The notes beneath the pieces are model-generated. The model saw only the letters and a program-made list of their open reading frames with translations, was not told the DNA's origin and did not search any database. Below, piece by piece: positions 44,486 to 53,503 of a DNA stretch of 64,000 bases. This DNA is from Solidesulfovibrio fructosivorans JJ] (lineage in GTDB: Bacteria > Desulfobacterota > Desulfovibrionia > Desulfovibrionales > Desulfovibrionaceae), in assembly GCF_000179555.1 (NCBI RefSeq), contig NZ_AECZ01000002.1:247406-311405 (forward strand), in the 5' to 3' direction. Position numbers and translations under genes: made by a program. How positions within the stretch are numbered: the stretch's first letter is position 1; each line of letters starts with the position of its first letter.

Positions 44486-45628
44486 TTAGCGCCCGCCGCC
44501 GGCCGTGGCGTCGTAGAAGGAAAAATCGAATGTTCCGGCCCGTTCCTCGGCCAGCATGGCTGGCACGCCCTGCTTGGCCATCCAGGCGAAGACCGAACTC
44601 GTTTTGAGCGCGTCCAGGGCGGCCAGGGACGGGGCGAAGGGATTGTCCGCGCCGGCCGGGAAACCGGGCCGGGGCGGCTGGCCAAGCCTTGTCAGGTCGG
44701 CCCGCAGCACCGCCCAGAGTGTCCCGTACCCGGCGAAAAGGGCCGCAAGCCCGGCCCACCAGGCCGCCTTGAGCGCGGCATCGGCCTTGCCGGCGGCGAT
44801 GGCGGCGTCCAGCACGTCGAGGACGGTGTAGCTTACGTACAGCGCCTCCAGGTACAGAAACATTGGTTCTTCCAGGGTGATGCACGTTTCCACGCGCTCG
44901 GCGTGGGGCAGGCCCAAAACGGCCAGGATGTAGCCGGGAAGGTCCTCGCAGGTAAGGGCGCGGCGCACCACCGGTTCGCGGCACCATTTCCAGTAGCGCT
45001 GGGACATGGCCAGGCGGGTGATGCGCCGCGTCTGCCTTGCCCGGGCGCGCCGGTCCACCCACAGCGAAAGCCCCAGGGCCTTGATGCGGCCGCACAGGAA
45101 ATGGTCCTCGCAGACCTCGCCGCCGAAACCGGCCATGCCGCCGCAGGCCTCCCAGACCGCCCGGCGCAGGAGGAAGACGTTTCCCGGCGCGAAGTCCGTG
45201 ACCCCGTCCTTTTCCAGATTGTGGTTGTCGCCGAAGGCGCGCTGGTAGCGCGAGACCAGGTCGTCGCCCGAAAGATAGGCCACGGGCCCCGATACGAGGC
45301 CGATATCCTCCCGTCCGGCCAGGGGCAGGCAGGTTTCGAGCCAGGTGGGCACCACGCGGGTGTCGCAGTCCATGGCCAAAAGGGAGGTGGAGGATCCGGC
45401 GGAAATGCCTTCGTGCTTGGTGGCCGGGATGCCCCGGTTCGTCTCGTGGCGCAGCAGGGTCACCGGCACCGGGCAGGGGGGCGGCGCGTAGGGCGTGGCC
45501 GAGCCGTCGTCGACCACCACCACTTCCCGGGGAAGCAGGGTCCAGGAGGCAAGGGCGGCCAAAAGCCCGTCCACGAAGCGGCCGTCGTTGTAGGTGTAGG
45601 TCACAAGGCTCACATCGACCGTATCCAT
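44486..45628 (-). CDS. Family 2 glycosyltransferase
   Basis: A 380-residue GT2 enzyme: VSLVTYTYNDGRFVDGLL at the N-terminus, VVVVDDGSATP, the catalytic-metal region LLAMDCDTRVVPTWLE (DxD) and FAPGNVFLLRRAVWEACGG, with GEVCEDHFLCGRI as the later acidic motif. The C-terminal ~130 residues have some hydrophobic stretches but no clear membrane helix. Acceptor unknown. It lies 55 bp upstream of the phosphatase and diverges from ahbD. Confidence 0.85.
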   Translation of the reverse strand: MDTVDVSLVTYTYNDGRFVDGLLAALASWTLLPREVVVVDDGSATPYAPPPCPVPVTLLRHETNRGIPATKHEGISAGSSTSLLAMDCDTRVVPTWLETCLPLAGREDIGLVSGPVAYLSGDDLVSRYQRAFGDNHNLEKDGVTDFAPGNVFLLRRAVWEACGGMAGFGGEVCEDHFLCGRIKALGLSLWVDRRARARQTRRITRLAMSQRYWKWCREPVVRRALTCEDLPGYILAVLGLPHAERVETCITLEEPMFLYLEALYVSYTVLDVLDAAIAAGKADAALKAAWWAGLAALFAGYGTLWAVLRADLTRLGQPPRPGFPAGADNPFAPSLAALDALKTSSVFAWMAKQGVPAMLAEERAGTFDFSFYDATAGGGR

Positions 45629-45786
45629 GCCTCTGTCTCCCGTCCGCCTTGCCACCGGGCGGCCAACCATTATATCAAGCGGACCGTCCGGTCGCGCGCG
45701 CCTTGCCGGCGCGGCCGCGCGCACATCACGCCACAAAGGAGGGGACCCGGCGACCGTCCGGCCGCCTTCGGGTCCGAGATCCCCAT

Positions 45787-46908
45787 ATGCAGCATCCCCA
45801 CGCCAACGGCCACGGTCATCCCCATAACGCCCATCCCGCCGGTCCCGCCGGCATGCCGCCCCTGCGACTGATCGCCTGGGAGGTCACCCGGGCCTGCAAT
45901 CTGGCCTGCAAGCACTGCCGGGCCGAGGCCTGCCTCGATCCCTGGCCCGGCGAGTTCGACACCGCCGAAGCCAAGGCCCTTATCGACACCTTTCCCGAAA
46001 CCGGTAGCCCCATCATCATCTTCACCGGCGGCGAGCCGCTGTTGCGCCCGGACATCTTCGACCTGGTGCGCCATGCCAGAAGCCGCGACCTGCGCTGCGT
46101 CATGGCTCCCAACGGCACCCTGGTCACGGCCGAAAACGCCCGCGAAATCCGGGATTCCGGCATCGCCCGCTGCTCGATCTCCATCGACGCGCCGAACGCC
46201 GCCGACCACGACGCCTTCCGGGGCGTGCCCGGGGCCTTCGAAGGCGCGCTTCGCGGCATCGAATATCTCAAGTCGGCCGGGGTGGAATTTCAGATCAACA
46301 CCACCGTGACCAAGCACAACATGGGCAACTTCAAGGAAATCTTCAAGCTGGCCGAGTCCCTCGGGGCCGCCGCCTGGCATATTTTCCTGCTCGTGCCGAC
46401 GGGCCGGGCCGTGGAGCTCGGGGCGGAGATCATCACGGCCAAGGAATATGAGGAAGTGCTCAACTGGTTCTATGATTTCCGCAAGACCACCAGCATGCAC
46501 TTGAAGGCCACCTGCGCCCCGCACTATTACCGCATCATGCGCCAAAGGGCCAAGGCCGAGGGTGTGGCCGTCAATCCCGACACCTTCGGCATGGACGCCA
46601 TGACGCGCGGTTGCCTTGGCGGCACGGGATTCTGCTTCATCTCGGCCGTGGGCCAGGTGCAGCCCTGCGGCTACCTGGAGCTCGACTGCGGCAATGTGCG
46701 CAAAACGCCCTTTCCGGAAATCTGGCGCACCTCGCCCCAGTTCCTCCAGTTTCGCAACAAGGACGACTACCTCGGCAAATGCGGCGTGTGCGAATACCAC
46801 CGCGTCTGCGGCGGCTGCCGGGCCAGGGCCTACACCATGTCCGGCAACTACATGGCCCCGGAACCCCTGTGCGACTACACCCCGGCCAAGGCCGCCGAGG
46901 GCCGGTGA
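45787..46908 (+). CDS. ahbD: Heme synthase AhbD (radical SAM), His-rich N-terminus
   Basis: A 373-residue radical SAM enzyme that converts coproheme to heme by oxidative decarboxylation of two propionates, the last step of the sulfate-reducer pathway. SAM cluster motif C37-x3-C41-x2-C44; a C-terminal auxiliary cluster region with CGVCEYHRVCGGCRARAY. The first 16 residues contain six His (MQHPHANGHGHPHNAH), an unusual extension. The ATG at 45787 has only a weak ribosome site. A membrane protein gene overlaps its stop. Confidence 0.85.
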   Translation: MQHPHANGHGHPHNAHPAGPAGMPPLRLIAWEVTRACNLACKHCRAEACLDPWPGEFDTAEAKALIDTFPETGSPIIIFTGGEPLLRPDIFDLVRHARSRDLRCVMAPNGTLVTAENAREIRDSGIARCSISIDAPNAADHDAFRGVPGAFEGALRGIEYLKSAGVEFQINTTVTKHNMGNFKEIFKLAESLGAAAWHIFLLVPTGRAVELGAEIITAKEYEEVLNWFYDFRKTTSMHLKATCAPHYYRIMRQRAKAEGVAVNPDTFGMDAMTRGCLGGTGFCFISAVGQVQPCGYLELDCGNVRKTPFPEIWRTSPQFLQFRNKDDYLGKCGVCEYHRVCGGCRARAYTMSGNYMAPEPLCDYTPAKAAEGR

Positions 46909-47273
46909 ACGCGGATTCCCTTCGGGGCAGGCGGCTTTGGGGCATGTGCATCCTGATCGCCGGCCTCGGCCTGTCCGCCTGGATATGGCAGCGGGCCGGC
47001 GCGCAGGCGCAACTGTCGGGCTACGTGGTCATCGACGGGGTGGCCTATCCGCAACGCCTGGAGGACACCAAGGCCTACAACCGCCGGATGGAGGCGTTTG
47101 GCGGCAAGGGACTGGTCCTGGCCGAAAAGCTGGAAGCGTGGTTTTCCGGCCTCGGCCGTTCCAGGGGCTTTGCCGGGGGCGTGGCTCTCGTGACCCTGGG
47201 CCTTGGCGGCGGGCTTTTCCTGGCGCGTCCGGCACGGGCCGGCGATGACGAGGCGGACAAGCGGGCGGGCTAG
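46905..47273 (+). CDS. Small membrane protein after ahbD
   Basis: A 122-residue protein, GTG start overlapping the ahbD stop (GTGA), so it is translated with ahbD. Hydrophobic segments lie at about 12-28 (LWGMCILIAGLGLSAWIW) and 90-108 (GFAGGVALVTLGLGGGLFLA) with a ~60-residue loop between, likely periplasmic. No family recognised. A role near heme delivery is only a positional guess. A bidirectional terminator follows. Confidence 0.65.
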   Translation: MNADSLRGRRLWGMCILIAGLGLSAWIWQRAGAQAQLSGYVVIDGVAYPQRLEDTKAYNRRMEAFGGKGLVLAEKLEAWFSGLGRSRGFAGGVALVTLGLGGGLFLARPARAGDDEADKRAG

Positions 47274-47299
47274 GCCTTCACGCATGCGTCCTGGTAATA

Positions 47300-47335
47300 A
47301 AAAAGCCGGAGGGAATGATTCCCTCCGGCTTTTTC
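47300..47335. terminator. Bidirectional rho-independent terminator
   Basis: Perfect 15-bp stem (AAAAGCCGGAGGGAA / TTCCCTCCGGCTTTT) with a TGA loop, T-runs on both strands, between convergent genes. Confidence 0.95.
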
Positions 47336-47361
47336 GTTGGCGTGGGGGATGGGGCGCGAGG

Positions 47362-49227
47362 CTAGGCGCAGCGCTCCTCCGACGTCCGGGCGTCGGCCGT
47401 GGCCGCCTGGGCCTGGTGGTAGGCGGTGAAGCTGGCGAACCCGTCCTTGCCCATGTAGCGCTCGAGCTGGCGACGGTCGGCCTGGAGCAGGTCCACCACG
47501 ATCAGCCCGTCGAGGCAGTCGGCGAAGCCCTTGTCCACGTTGAAGGCCAGGATCTTGCCGCCGAGCTTCAGGTACTGGCGCAAAAGCACCGGGATGCCCT
47601 TGCGGTCGGCCTCGATGTCGTCGATGAGCGCCAGCAGGTCGTCGAGGTCCTCGACCAGGGTCCTGGCCGCCCGGGCCAGCCAGGTCTGGCCGCGAAGCGG
47701 CGTCTTGGGCCGCACCAGCCGGGCCAGGTTGGGATTGGTGACGTTGCCCTCGAAATAGCTGGCCATAAGCCGCCTGGAGGCGTGCTTGTAGTCGTTGGTG
47801 ATGCTGACCGGGCCGAAAAGCACCCGGTAGCGCGGCTCGCGCACGACCATCTGGGCCAGCCCCTTCCAGAGCAGCAGGAGCGGCGAATAGCTCTTCTGGT
47901 ATTCGGGCCGCACAAAGGACCGGCCCATCTCCAGCGCCGGGCTTATGCGCGAGAAAAAGGCGGCCTTGAGCACGAAAAGCGTGCTGGTGTAAAGCCCCTG
48001 CGGGCCTTTCTCCGCCAACAGCTCGTCCGTGCGGCCGATGCGGTACGCCCCGGCCACTTCGCGTTTTTCGGCGTTCCACAAAAACAGATGGTGGTAGAAG
48101 GGATCGAACCCGTCGAGGTCGCAGGCCTTGCCCGTGCCTTCGCCCACCCGGCGGAAGGTCAGTTCGCGCAGGCGGCCGATCTCGCGAAGCATCAGGGGAA
48201 TGTCGGCGGCCTTGGCCTCGATGACCTGGAACTCGCCGCTTTGGTGCAAAACCGACCCAGGGGCCAGCGCGGCGATTTCGTCGGCCAGCAGGGCCGGGCT
48301 CACGGGCGGGATCAGCGCTTCCTGGTGGCCGACGTTTTTCTGGGGAAAAAGCGGCGGTCGGCGGCGGGGCTTGTCCGGGCGATTGCGCAACAGTTCCGTG
48401 CGCAGGCGCAGGTAGCGGGTGATGCAGGTATCGGCCTCCTCGTCGCAGGACGAAACCTTGGCCAGACGGTCGTAGCGGATGGGAGTGCCGATGCGGGCTT
48501 CCACGGCCTGGCCGCATTTGTTGTAGAATTCCCGGGGCAGCATGGCCGTGCGCAGAAGCGGATGCACGAGCCCCAGGACCTGGAACAGGCGGCTGTTGCG
48601 GCCGCTGAAATGGATGGGCACGACCGTGGCTTCGGTCTTGCGCACGAGCCGGGCCACGGTGGCGCTCCAGGCCGGGTCGCTGATGGCCGGCCGGCCGTTC
48701 TCCAGATGCGGGTGGGCCACCGCGCCGGCTGGAAAGATGCCGAGCAGGCCGCCCTTGCGCAGGATGCGGAGGCATTCCTTGAGGGGCCGGATGTTGCTGC
48801 CCGTGGCCGAGGAGCCGCCGAAGGGATCGACGAAGACGAAGAGCCCGCGCAGCTCCGGAATGCGGGAGAGCAGGAAATTGGCCATGATCCGGGTGTCGGG
48901 CCGCACGGTCAAAAGCATTTTGGCCAGCACCAATCCTTCCAGGCCGCCGAAGGGATGGTTGGCCACCACCACCACCGGCCCGGATTTGGGGATACGCTCC
49001 AGCTCCTCGCTCGAGGCCCGCACCCGCACGTCCATGGCGTCGAGCACGGCGTCCACGAAGGCGCCGCCGTCCAGGCCGTTCGGAATGGCGCGGTAGATGT
49101 CCTCGATGGGGGCGAGCGACAGCGCCTTGGCCAGGAAGGGTTCGGCCAGGGCGACGGCGCGGCGCGTGAAGCTTCCGCCGAAAGACGGGGTCAGGGAAAA
49201 AATGTGAGGACGTTCGCTTTGTTCCAT
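47362..49227 (-). CDS. OlsF-like bifunctional acyltransferase (ornithine lipid synthesis)
   Basis: A 621-residue fusion. The N-terminal half (about 1-300) is a PlsC-like acyltransferase with ANHPFGGLEG (89-98) and GIFPAGAVAH. The C-terminal half resembles OlsB-type N-acyltransferases of the GNAT fold (VIEAKAADIPLMLREIGRLRELTFRRVGEGT across about 330-365, ALEMGRSFVRPEYQKSY, LFGPVSITNDY). Together these match OlsF, which makes phosphorus-free ornithine lipids in one polypeptide. Related aminolipids cannot be excluded. Confidence 0.8.
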   Translation of the reverse strand: MEQSERPHIFSLTPSFGGSFTRRAVALAEPFLAKALSLAPIEDIYRAIPNGLDGGAFVDAVLDAMDVRVRASSEELERIPKSGPVVVVANHPFGGLEGLVLAKMLLTVRPDTRIMANFLLSRIPELRGLFVFVDPFGGSSATGSNIRPLKECLRILRKGGLLGIFPAGAVAHPHLENGRPAISDPAWSATVARLVRKTEATVVPIHFSGRNSRLFQVLGLVHPLLRTAMLPREFYNKCGQAVEARIGTPIRYDRLAKVSSCDEEADTCITRYLRLRTELLRNRPDKPRRRPPLFPQKNVGHQEALIPPVSPALLADEIAALAPGSVLHQSGEFQVIEAKAADIPLMLREIGRLRELTFRRVGEGTGKACDLDGFDPFYHHLFLWNAEKREVAGAYRIGRTDELLAEKGPQGLYTSTLFVLKAAFFSRISPALEMGRSFVRPEYQKSYSPLLLLWKGLAQMVVREPRYRVLFGPVSITNDYKHASRRLMASYFEGNVTNPNLARLVRPKTPLRGQTWLARAARTLVEDLDDLLALIDDIEADRKGIPVLLRQYLKLGGKILAFNVDKGFADCLDGLIVVDLLQADRRQLERYMGKDGFASFTAYHQAQAATADARTSEERCA

Positions 49228-49475
49228 GTCATCACCTCGGGGGATGGCGTCTTAAGGAAGACGGGCCGAGCGGCCACCCGTCAAACCGTACAAGGCATAG
49301 CCAGCCAGGGTTACGACTCCATGGAGAATTGGCTGCGTTCGTCGACGATTGTGCGCGATTGCGTCACAACGCGGGTGGATTTGTAACGTACGAGGTTTAC
49401 TCCCTTGCCCGCCGCCCCGCAAGAGGGCCCGCCGCCTTGACACCCGGCGCGGGCCGCTTCTATCGTATAGACGAT

Positions 49476-49632
49476 GCGTGAGGGGAAGCCTTTGAAAAGG
49501 TTTCTCCCCTCTCGCGCCCTTCTTTCCTAATCTTTTTATCCGTTAGGGTGTTGCATCGGATATGTGCCCTTTGAAGCGTCTTTGGTAGGAGGGCTGGGGG
49601 GAATACCTTTCCGCAAGAAAAGTTTCCCCCAG
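49476..49632. repeat. Composite intergenic palindrome in a divergent gap
   Basis: Hairpin 49476-49515 (GCGTGAGGGGAAGCC type, imperfect), arm CCCTTCTTTCCTAATCTTTTT, a central CCGTTAGGG, arm AAGCGTCTTTGGTAGGAGGG, hairpin 49594-49632 (CTGGGGGGAATACC type). It fills much of the 439-bp gap upstream of both the OlsF-like and MerR genes, where a terminator is not expected. Confidence 0.8.
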
Positions 49633-49666
49633 CGGCCTTCTATAAAATAGCTCCGGGGAATGCGCC

Positions 49667-50296
49667 GTGTCGGAAAACCGCTTGTACTCCGTGGCCGCCA
49701 TCGCCAAGCTGCTGGATATGCCGGAATCCACGCTCCACTATTGGAAGAACCGCTTCGACGCGGTGTTGCCAAGCGTGGGGCGCGGGCGCAGCAAGCGGTT
49801 TCGGCCCGAGGCGGTGGAAGTGTTCCAGGCCATCGGCCGGTTGCTCGGCCAGGGACTCTCGGCGGCGGACGTGCGGGCCGAGCTGATGCGGCAATTTCCG
49901 GTCAACGCGACCCACGAACCGACCTCCGGGACGGCGGTTTCCGCTGTCGCCGCGCACCATTCGGCGGCAACGACCGTCGCCGCGGGCGAAGCGGCCTTTT
50001 CCGGCGGCGAGCCGGCCGTCATGGCCATGGCCGCCGGTATAGGCACGGAAATCGCCCGGTCGATCATGGCCCAGTTCCAGCGGCATTTTCCGCCGGTCCA
50101 GCCGGCCCTGCCCGAAGAGACGGTGGAGGGGCTGCGGGAGCAGCTCGGGGCGATGCGCGACGAGAACGCCGCCATGGCCGAGAAGATGCGCCTGTTGGAG
50201 GCCGAACTGGTGCGCCTGCGCAAGGACCGGCGCGAACTGGAAAATTACCTCGTGGACAAGATAAACGCCTTGCGCCGCGCCGACGAGACGTCGTGA
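49667..50296 (+). CDS. MerR-family transcriptional regulator
   Basis: A 209-residue protein with an N-terminal MerR helix-turn-helix (LYSVAAIAKLLDMPESTLHYWKNRF, then RGRSKRFRPEAVEVF) and, after an Ala/Thr-rich middle, a C-terminal coiled coil (160-205) for dimerisation. No metal-binding Cys and no B12 domain, so the signal is unknown. GTG start with GGGGA eight bases upstream. Its promoter must lie beside or inside the composite repeat. Confidence 0.85.
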   Translation: MSENRLYSVAAIAKLLDMPESTLHYWKNRFDAVLPSVGRGRSKRFRPEAVEVFQAIGRLLGQGLSAADVRAELMRQFPVNATHEPTSGTAVSAVAAHHSAATTVAAGEAAFSGGEPAVMAMAAGIGTEIARSIMAQFQRHFPPVQPALPEETVEGLREQLGAMRDENAAMAEKMRLLEAELVRLRKDRRELENYLVDKINALRRADETS

Positions 50297-50323
50297 GGGG
50301 AGAGGGGAAGAAGGGAAAGAGGT

Positions 50324-50490
50324 GCGAGAGGGGGACCCTTTTTGAAAAAAGGGTCCCCCTCTCGCGCTCTCCCCTCCCAAAAACTTTCGATGGTTACAGG
50401 TGTGGTGACGAGAATGCACCGTAACCGTTAAGCGTCTTTGGAAGGGGGGCCTGGGGGGAGAACCTTTCTGCAAGAAAGGTTTCCCCCCGG
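50324..50490. repeat. Composite intergenic palindrome between convergent genes
   Basis: Hairpin 50324-50365 (GCGAGAGGGGGACCC with perfect complement), arm CTCCCAAAAACTTT, centre GGTTACAG...CGTAACCG, arm AGCGTCTTTGGAAGGGGGG, hairpin 50450-50490 (CTGGGGGGAGAACCTTTC type). It matches the element at 39796 in reverse orientation. Confidence 0.85.
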
Positions 50491-50707
50491 TCTTCATTGC
50501 AAAGCTGGAAATGGGGAAGGCCGCTTGCCCGGCTTGCGCCCGGCTCACGGCCTTCCTTTCCTCGAGGACTATCGCCTAGCCCGCGTGGCCGCCCCGACGC
50601 CGCGGAAACGTCGGTCCGTCTTCCGGTTGACGGTGGCGGCCCAACGGACATCGCGTAAACGATGGGTCCCGATGGGCATGGGTGGGTCGCGCTTTGGCGA
50701 CCGGAGG

Positions 50708-51709
50708 CTACACGTCCATGATTTCCAGATAGACCAGGGTCTGGTTGAGGAGCTGGTAGGCGATTTCGCCGAAGGTGACCGGTCCGGTGAAGGGCTCGGT
50801 CTTTTTGCCTTCCAGTTCGGAATACAGGTAATTGAGAATACAGTTGCAGGAGAAGGCCACCCGGTCGGATTCGATGGAGCATTCCTTGCTCAGGCGGTTG
50901 TTGAACTCCTTGACGTAATCCGCCACGGGCTTGGCGTGCTTGTAGCGGATGCCGGAGAAGACCGGGGCGTAGAACTTCACCTGGCCTTCCACCTCGTCGA
51001 CGTCCTGGAAGCTGATGTTGACCATGGCCCCGTAGTAGTCGGCCACAAGCGGCAGCTTGGTGTCGAGCTTGTTCTTCACGATGTAGGCGGCGAAGTTGCG
51101 TTTTTCGCCGTTGACCATCACGTCCTTGGCGGCAAAGTCGTCGGAGGTGAAGGTCAGAATGTCGCCGTCGCCCTGTTCGAACAGGTTGATGATGCCGATT
51201 TCGGCCACCTTGCCCTCGGGCAGCTGGGCCTGGAGCACGAGGGCGCCTTCCTCGATCACGTCGCCGGTGCGGCCGTTGATGACTTTGGGGGTCTTCTTGC
51301 CCAGGTCGGAAAGATGGACGCCCGCGATCCAGCCGATCAGCGGCCGGACGCCGAAATCTTTATAGTTGGGGCCGTTCAGGGCAAAAGACAGATGGGTCTT
51401 GCTGGCGGCGGGGATGATGATGAAGCTGAAGCCGTGCTTGGGGCCCTCGGCGTACACGCGGGCCAGGCTCGCCTCGTCGTAGCCCACGATCTCGACGGAG
51501 CTGACCATGTCGGTGATGTCCGTGGCGCAGATGAGCTCACGGCTGGACATGCCGCCCTTGTCGCTGGAAATGAAATACGGGATCGTGCCGCCGATCCAGT
51601 CGCCTTGGGGCAGCTGGCGCAGGGCGTCCTCGTCACCGGCCAGAAGAAGCTTGCGTCCCGACTCGATCAACTGCTTGACATCAGCTACTTTGGAAATAGT
51701 TTGTCGCAT
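50708..51709 (-). CDS. Conserved hypothetical protein, FIST/DUF6976-like
   Basis: A 333-residue soluble protein that I associate, without certainty, with the DUF6976 family or a FIST-like sensor domain. Noticeable segments are LPQGDWIGGTIPYFISSDKG near residues 34-53, a central LIGWIAGVHLSDLG and a C-terminal FSCNCILNYLYSELEGKK where FIST_C-like proteins carry a Cys. No signal peptide. It follows the 77-residue gene by 14 bp, and both are probably driven by a sigma-54 promoter. Confidence 0.65.
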   Translation of the reverse strand: MRQTISKVADVKQLIESGRKLLLAGDEDALRQLPQGDWIGGTIPYFISSDKGGMSSRELICATDITDMVSSVEIVGYDEASLARVYAEGPKHGFSFIIIPAASKTHLSFALNGPNYKDFGVRPLIGWIAGVHLSDLGKKTPKVINGRTGDVIEEGALVLQAQLPEGKVAEIGIINLFEQGDGDILTFTSDDFAAKDVMVNGEKRNFAAYIVKNKLDTKLPLVADYYGAMVNISFQDVDEVEGQVKFYAPVFSGIRYKHAKPVADYVKEFNNRLSKECSIESDRVAFSCNCILNYLYSELEGKKTEPFTGPVTFGEIAYQLLNQTLVYLEIMDV

Positions 51710-51723
51710 GTCGCTTTCCCCCT

Positions 51724-51957
51724 CTAGCCGAAGATGGTTTTCAGATCGTCCTGAACGCTAGGCATATTCACATTGTTGGCGAAGATAGCATAGAGTTGAT
51801 CGACGCTGGCGCTGATGTTCTCCGGCGAAGGGTCTTCCTTCACCGCTCGCGTCAGGCGCCCAAGCAGGATCTTGGCGGCAAGGAACTTGAGCTGGTAGGT
51901 TTTCTTTCCCGTCACAATTTCTTGCCAAGCTTTGTTACTCTTGCTCGGTACATCCAT
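51724..51957 (-). CDS. Small hypothetical protein upstream of the 333-residue gene
   Basis: A 77-residue soluble protein with a Lys-rich start and a helical body (YQLKFLAAKILLGRLTRAVKED). No family recognised. GGAGG lies a few bases before the ATG. It is 14 bp ahead of the larger gene and 145 bp downstream of a sigma-54-type promoter, so the two form a unit. Confidence 0.65.
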   Translation of the reverse strand: MDVPSKSNKAWQEIVTGKKTYQLKFLAAKILLGRLTRAVKEDPSPENISASVDQLYAIFANNVNMPSVQDDLKTIFG

Positions 51958-52101
51958 ATTCGCCTCCTTCTTTATGCGGCAGCGCGATCTTGCGGCAGCG
52001 GGATAATCGTCGCCAACACCCGATCATGATGACCCACGACCCCTCATGACCCGGTTGGAATCGGTGGATTGCGTGACGAAACGTCCGTGCAGGCGTCAAC
52101 T

Positions 52102-52118
52102 AAGCAAAGATCGCACCA
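52102..52118 (-). promoter_or_regulatory. Candidate sigma-54 promoter
   Basis: Minus strand TGGTGCGATCTTTGCTT: invariant GG and GC ten bases apart, TTTGC box good, TGGTGCG box two mismatches from TGGCACG. It lies about 145 bp before the 77-residue gene. Confidence 0.5.
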
Positions 52119-52428
52119 CGGGAAAAATATCAAGAAACCCACAGGTTATTGAAAGAGTACGAGAAGTTGCGGAAGAATACAAGACAAAACAGGAAGTTTC
52201 CCGTGTTTCATGAAGTGAAAGGGCTTGTGAGATTGTCTGAAATAGTAAATTATTTCATTATATTAGTATACTGGGACGAATTGGGGCAGCAAAAGGCTTC
52301 GACGAGTCAAAAAGAAACAGTAGGCATGTCACCTCGCCGACAATAAAATTTCGGAAAATTTTCTTTGAAAAAACCGTTGGATGCACGGACACGGCCAACC
52401 TCTTCGCGTGTCCGCGCATCCCGTCGGC
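52119..52428. other. AT-rich gap between the sigma-54 promoter and aroC
   Basis: About 310 bp; I count 33% GC in 52201-52260. An enhancer-binding-protein site for the sigma-54 promoter would be expected here. A 65-codon frame starting TTG at 52149 lacks a ribosome site. AAAATTTCGGAAAATTTT sits near 52346, close to the aroC 3' end. Confidence 0.4.
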
Positions 52429-53481
52429 CTAACGCACCGTGCGTTGCAAAAGCGTCATGTCGGCCAACACCAACTGCACCATGGCCCGCAGCACCGGCAC
52501 CACGCGCGGTATGGCGCTGCGGTCGTGGCGGCCGCCCACCACGATCGTGGCCGGATTGCCGGCAATGTCCGTGGTGCGCTGGGGCACGGCGATGGACGGG
52601 ATGGGCTTTATCGCCGCCCGGGCCACAATGGGCTGGCCGTTCGCGATGCCGCCCAGGATGCCGCCGGCATGGTTGGATTCGGGCGGGGTGACGATGGGGT
52701 CGTTGTTGGCGGAGCCGGTCAGGCGCGCGGCGGCGAAGCCGTTGCCGATCTCCACGCCCTTGACCGCGCCCACGCCCATCAGCGCATAGGCGAGCCTAGC
52801 GTCGAGCTTGTCGAAGATCGGTTCGCCAAGCCCGGCCGGAACGCCCGTGGCCGTGATCTCCACAATGCCGCCCAGGCTGTCGCCCGAGGCCATGGCCTCC
52901 TTGGCCCGCGCTTCCCAGGCCGGCACGATGGCCGGGTCCGGGGCGCAAAAGGGCCTGTCCGCCGCGCCGGCAATGTCCACGGCAGTGGCCGGGATGCCCC
53001 CGAATTCCACGGTGTAGGCCGTAACCTCGATGCCGCAGCCGGTAAGGAACGCGCCGGCCATAGCCCCGCCGGCCACCCGGGCGGCGGTCTCCCGACCCGA
53101 GGACCGGCCGCCGCCGCGATAATCGCGCCGGCCGTACTTGGCCAGGTAGGTGCCGTCGGCATGGCCCGGGCGCAGCAGGTTCTTGGCTTCCTCGTAGTCC
53201 CGGGAGCGCTGGTTGGTGTTCTCGATCACGAACCCGATGGGCGTGCCGGTGGTTGCGCCCTCGAAAACGCCGGAGAGCAGACGCACGGCGTCGGGCTCCT
53301 TGCGGGCCGTGCCGGTAAGCCCCCCGGCTCCGGGGCGGCGACGGTCCAGGTCGCGCTGGATAAGGGCGGCATCGAGCGGCACCCCGGGCGGACAGCCGTC
53401 CACCACGCCGCCAAGGGCCGGGCCATGGGACTCGCCATACGTGGTCAGACGAAAAACAGTGCCAAAGGTATTCCCACTCAT
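52429..53481 (-). CDS. aroC: Chorismate synthase
   Basis: Final shikimate-pathway enzyme, making chorismate from EPSP with reduced FMN. Typical motifs: TTYGESHGPALGGVVDG at the start, RRRPG, GTPIGFVIENTNQRSRDY, and RPGHADGTYLAKYG with the later GRSSGRETAARVAGGA. 350 residues, normal length. GGAGCCTC lies upstream. It stands alone, with a composite repeat upstream. Confidence 0.97.
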   Translation of the reverse strand: MSGNTFGTVFRLTTYGESHGPALGGVVDGCPPGVPLDAALIQRDLDRRRPGAGGLTGTARKEPDAVRLLSGVFEGATTGTPIGFVIENTNQRSRDYEEAKNLLRPGHADGTYLAKYGRRDYRGGGRSSGRETAARVAGGAMAGAFLTGCGIEVTAYTVEFGGIPATAVDIAGAADRPFCAPDPAIVPAWEARAKEAMASGDSLGGIVEITATGVPAGLGEPIFDKLDARLAYALMGVGAVKGVEIGNGFAAARLTGSANNDPIVTPPESNHAGGILGGIANGQPIVARAAIKPIPSIAVPQRTTDIAGNPATIVVGGRHDRSAIPRVVPVLRAMVQLVLADMTLLQRTVR

Positions 53482-53503
53482 AAGAGGCTCCTAAACAAAA
53501 AAT

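Noticed and set aside
52149..52346. AT-rich 65-codon frame starting with TTG
   Set aside because: No ribosome site, no recognisable motif, and its composition matches the surrounding non-coding gap.
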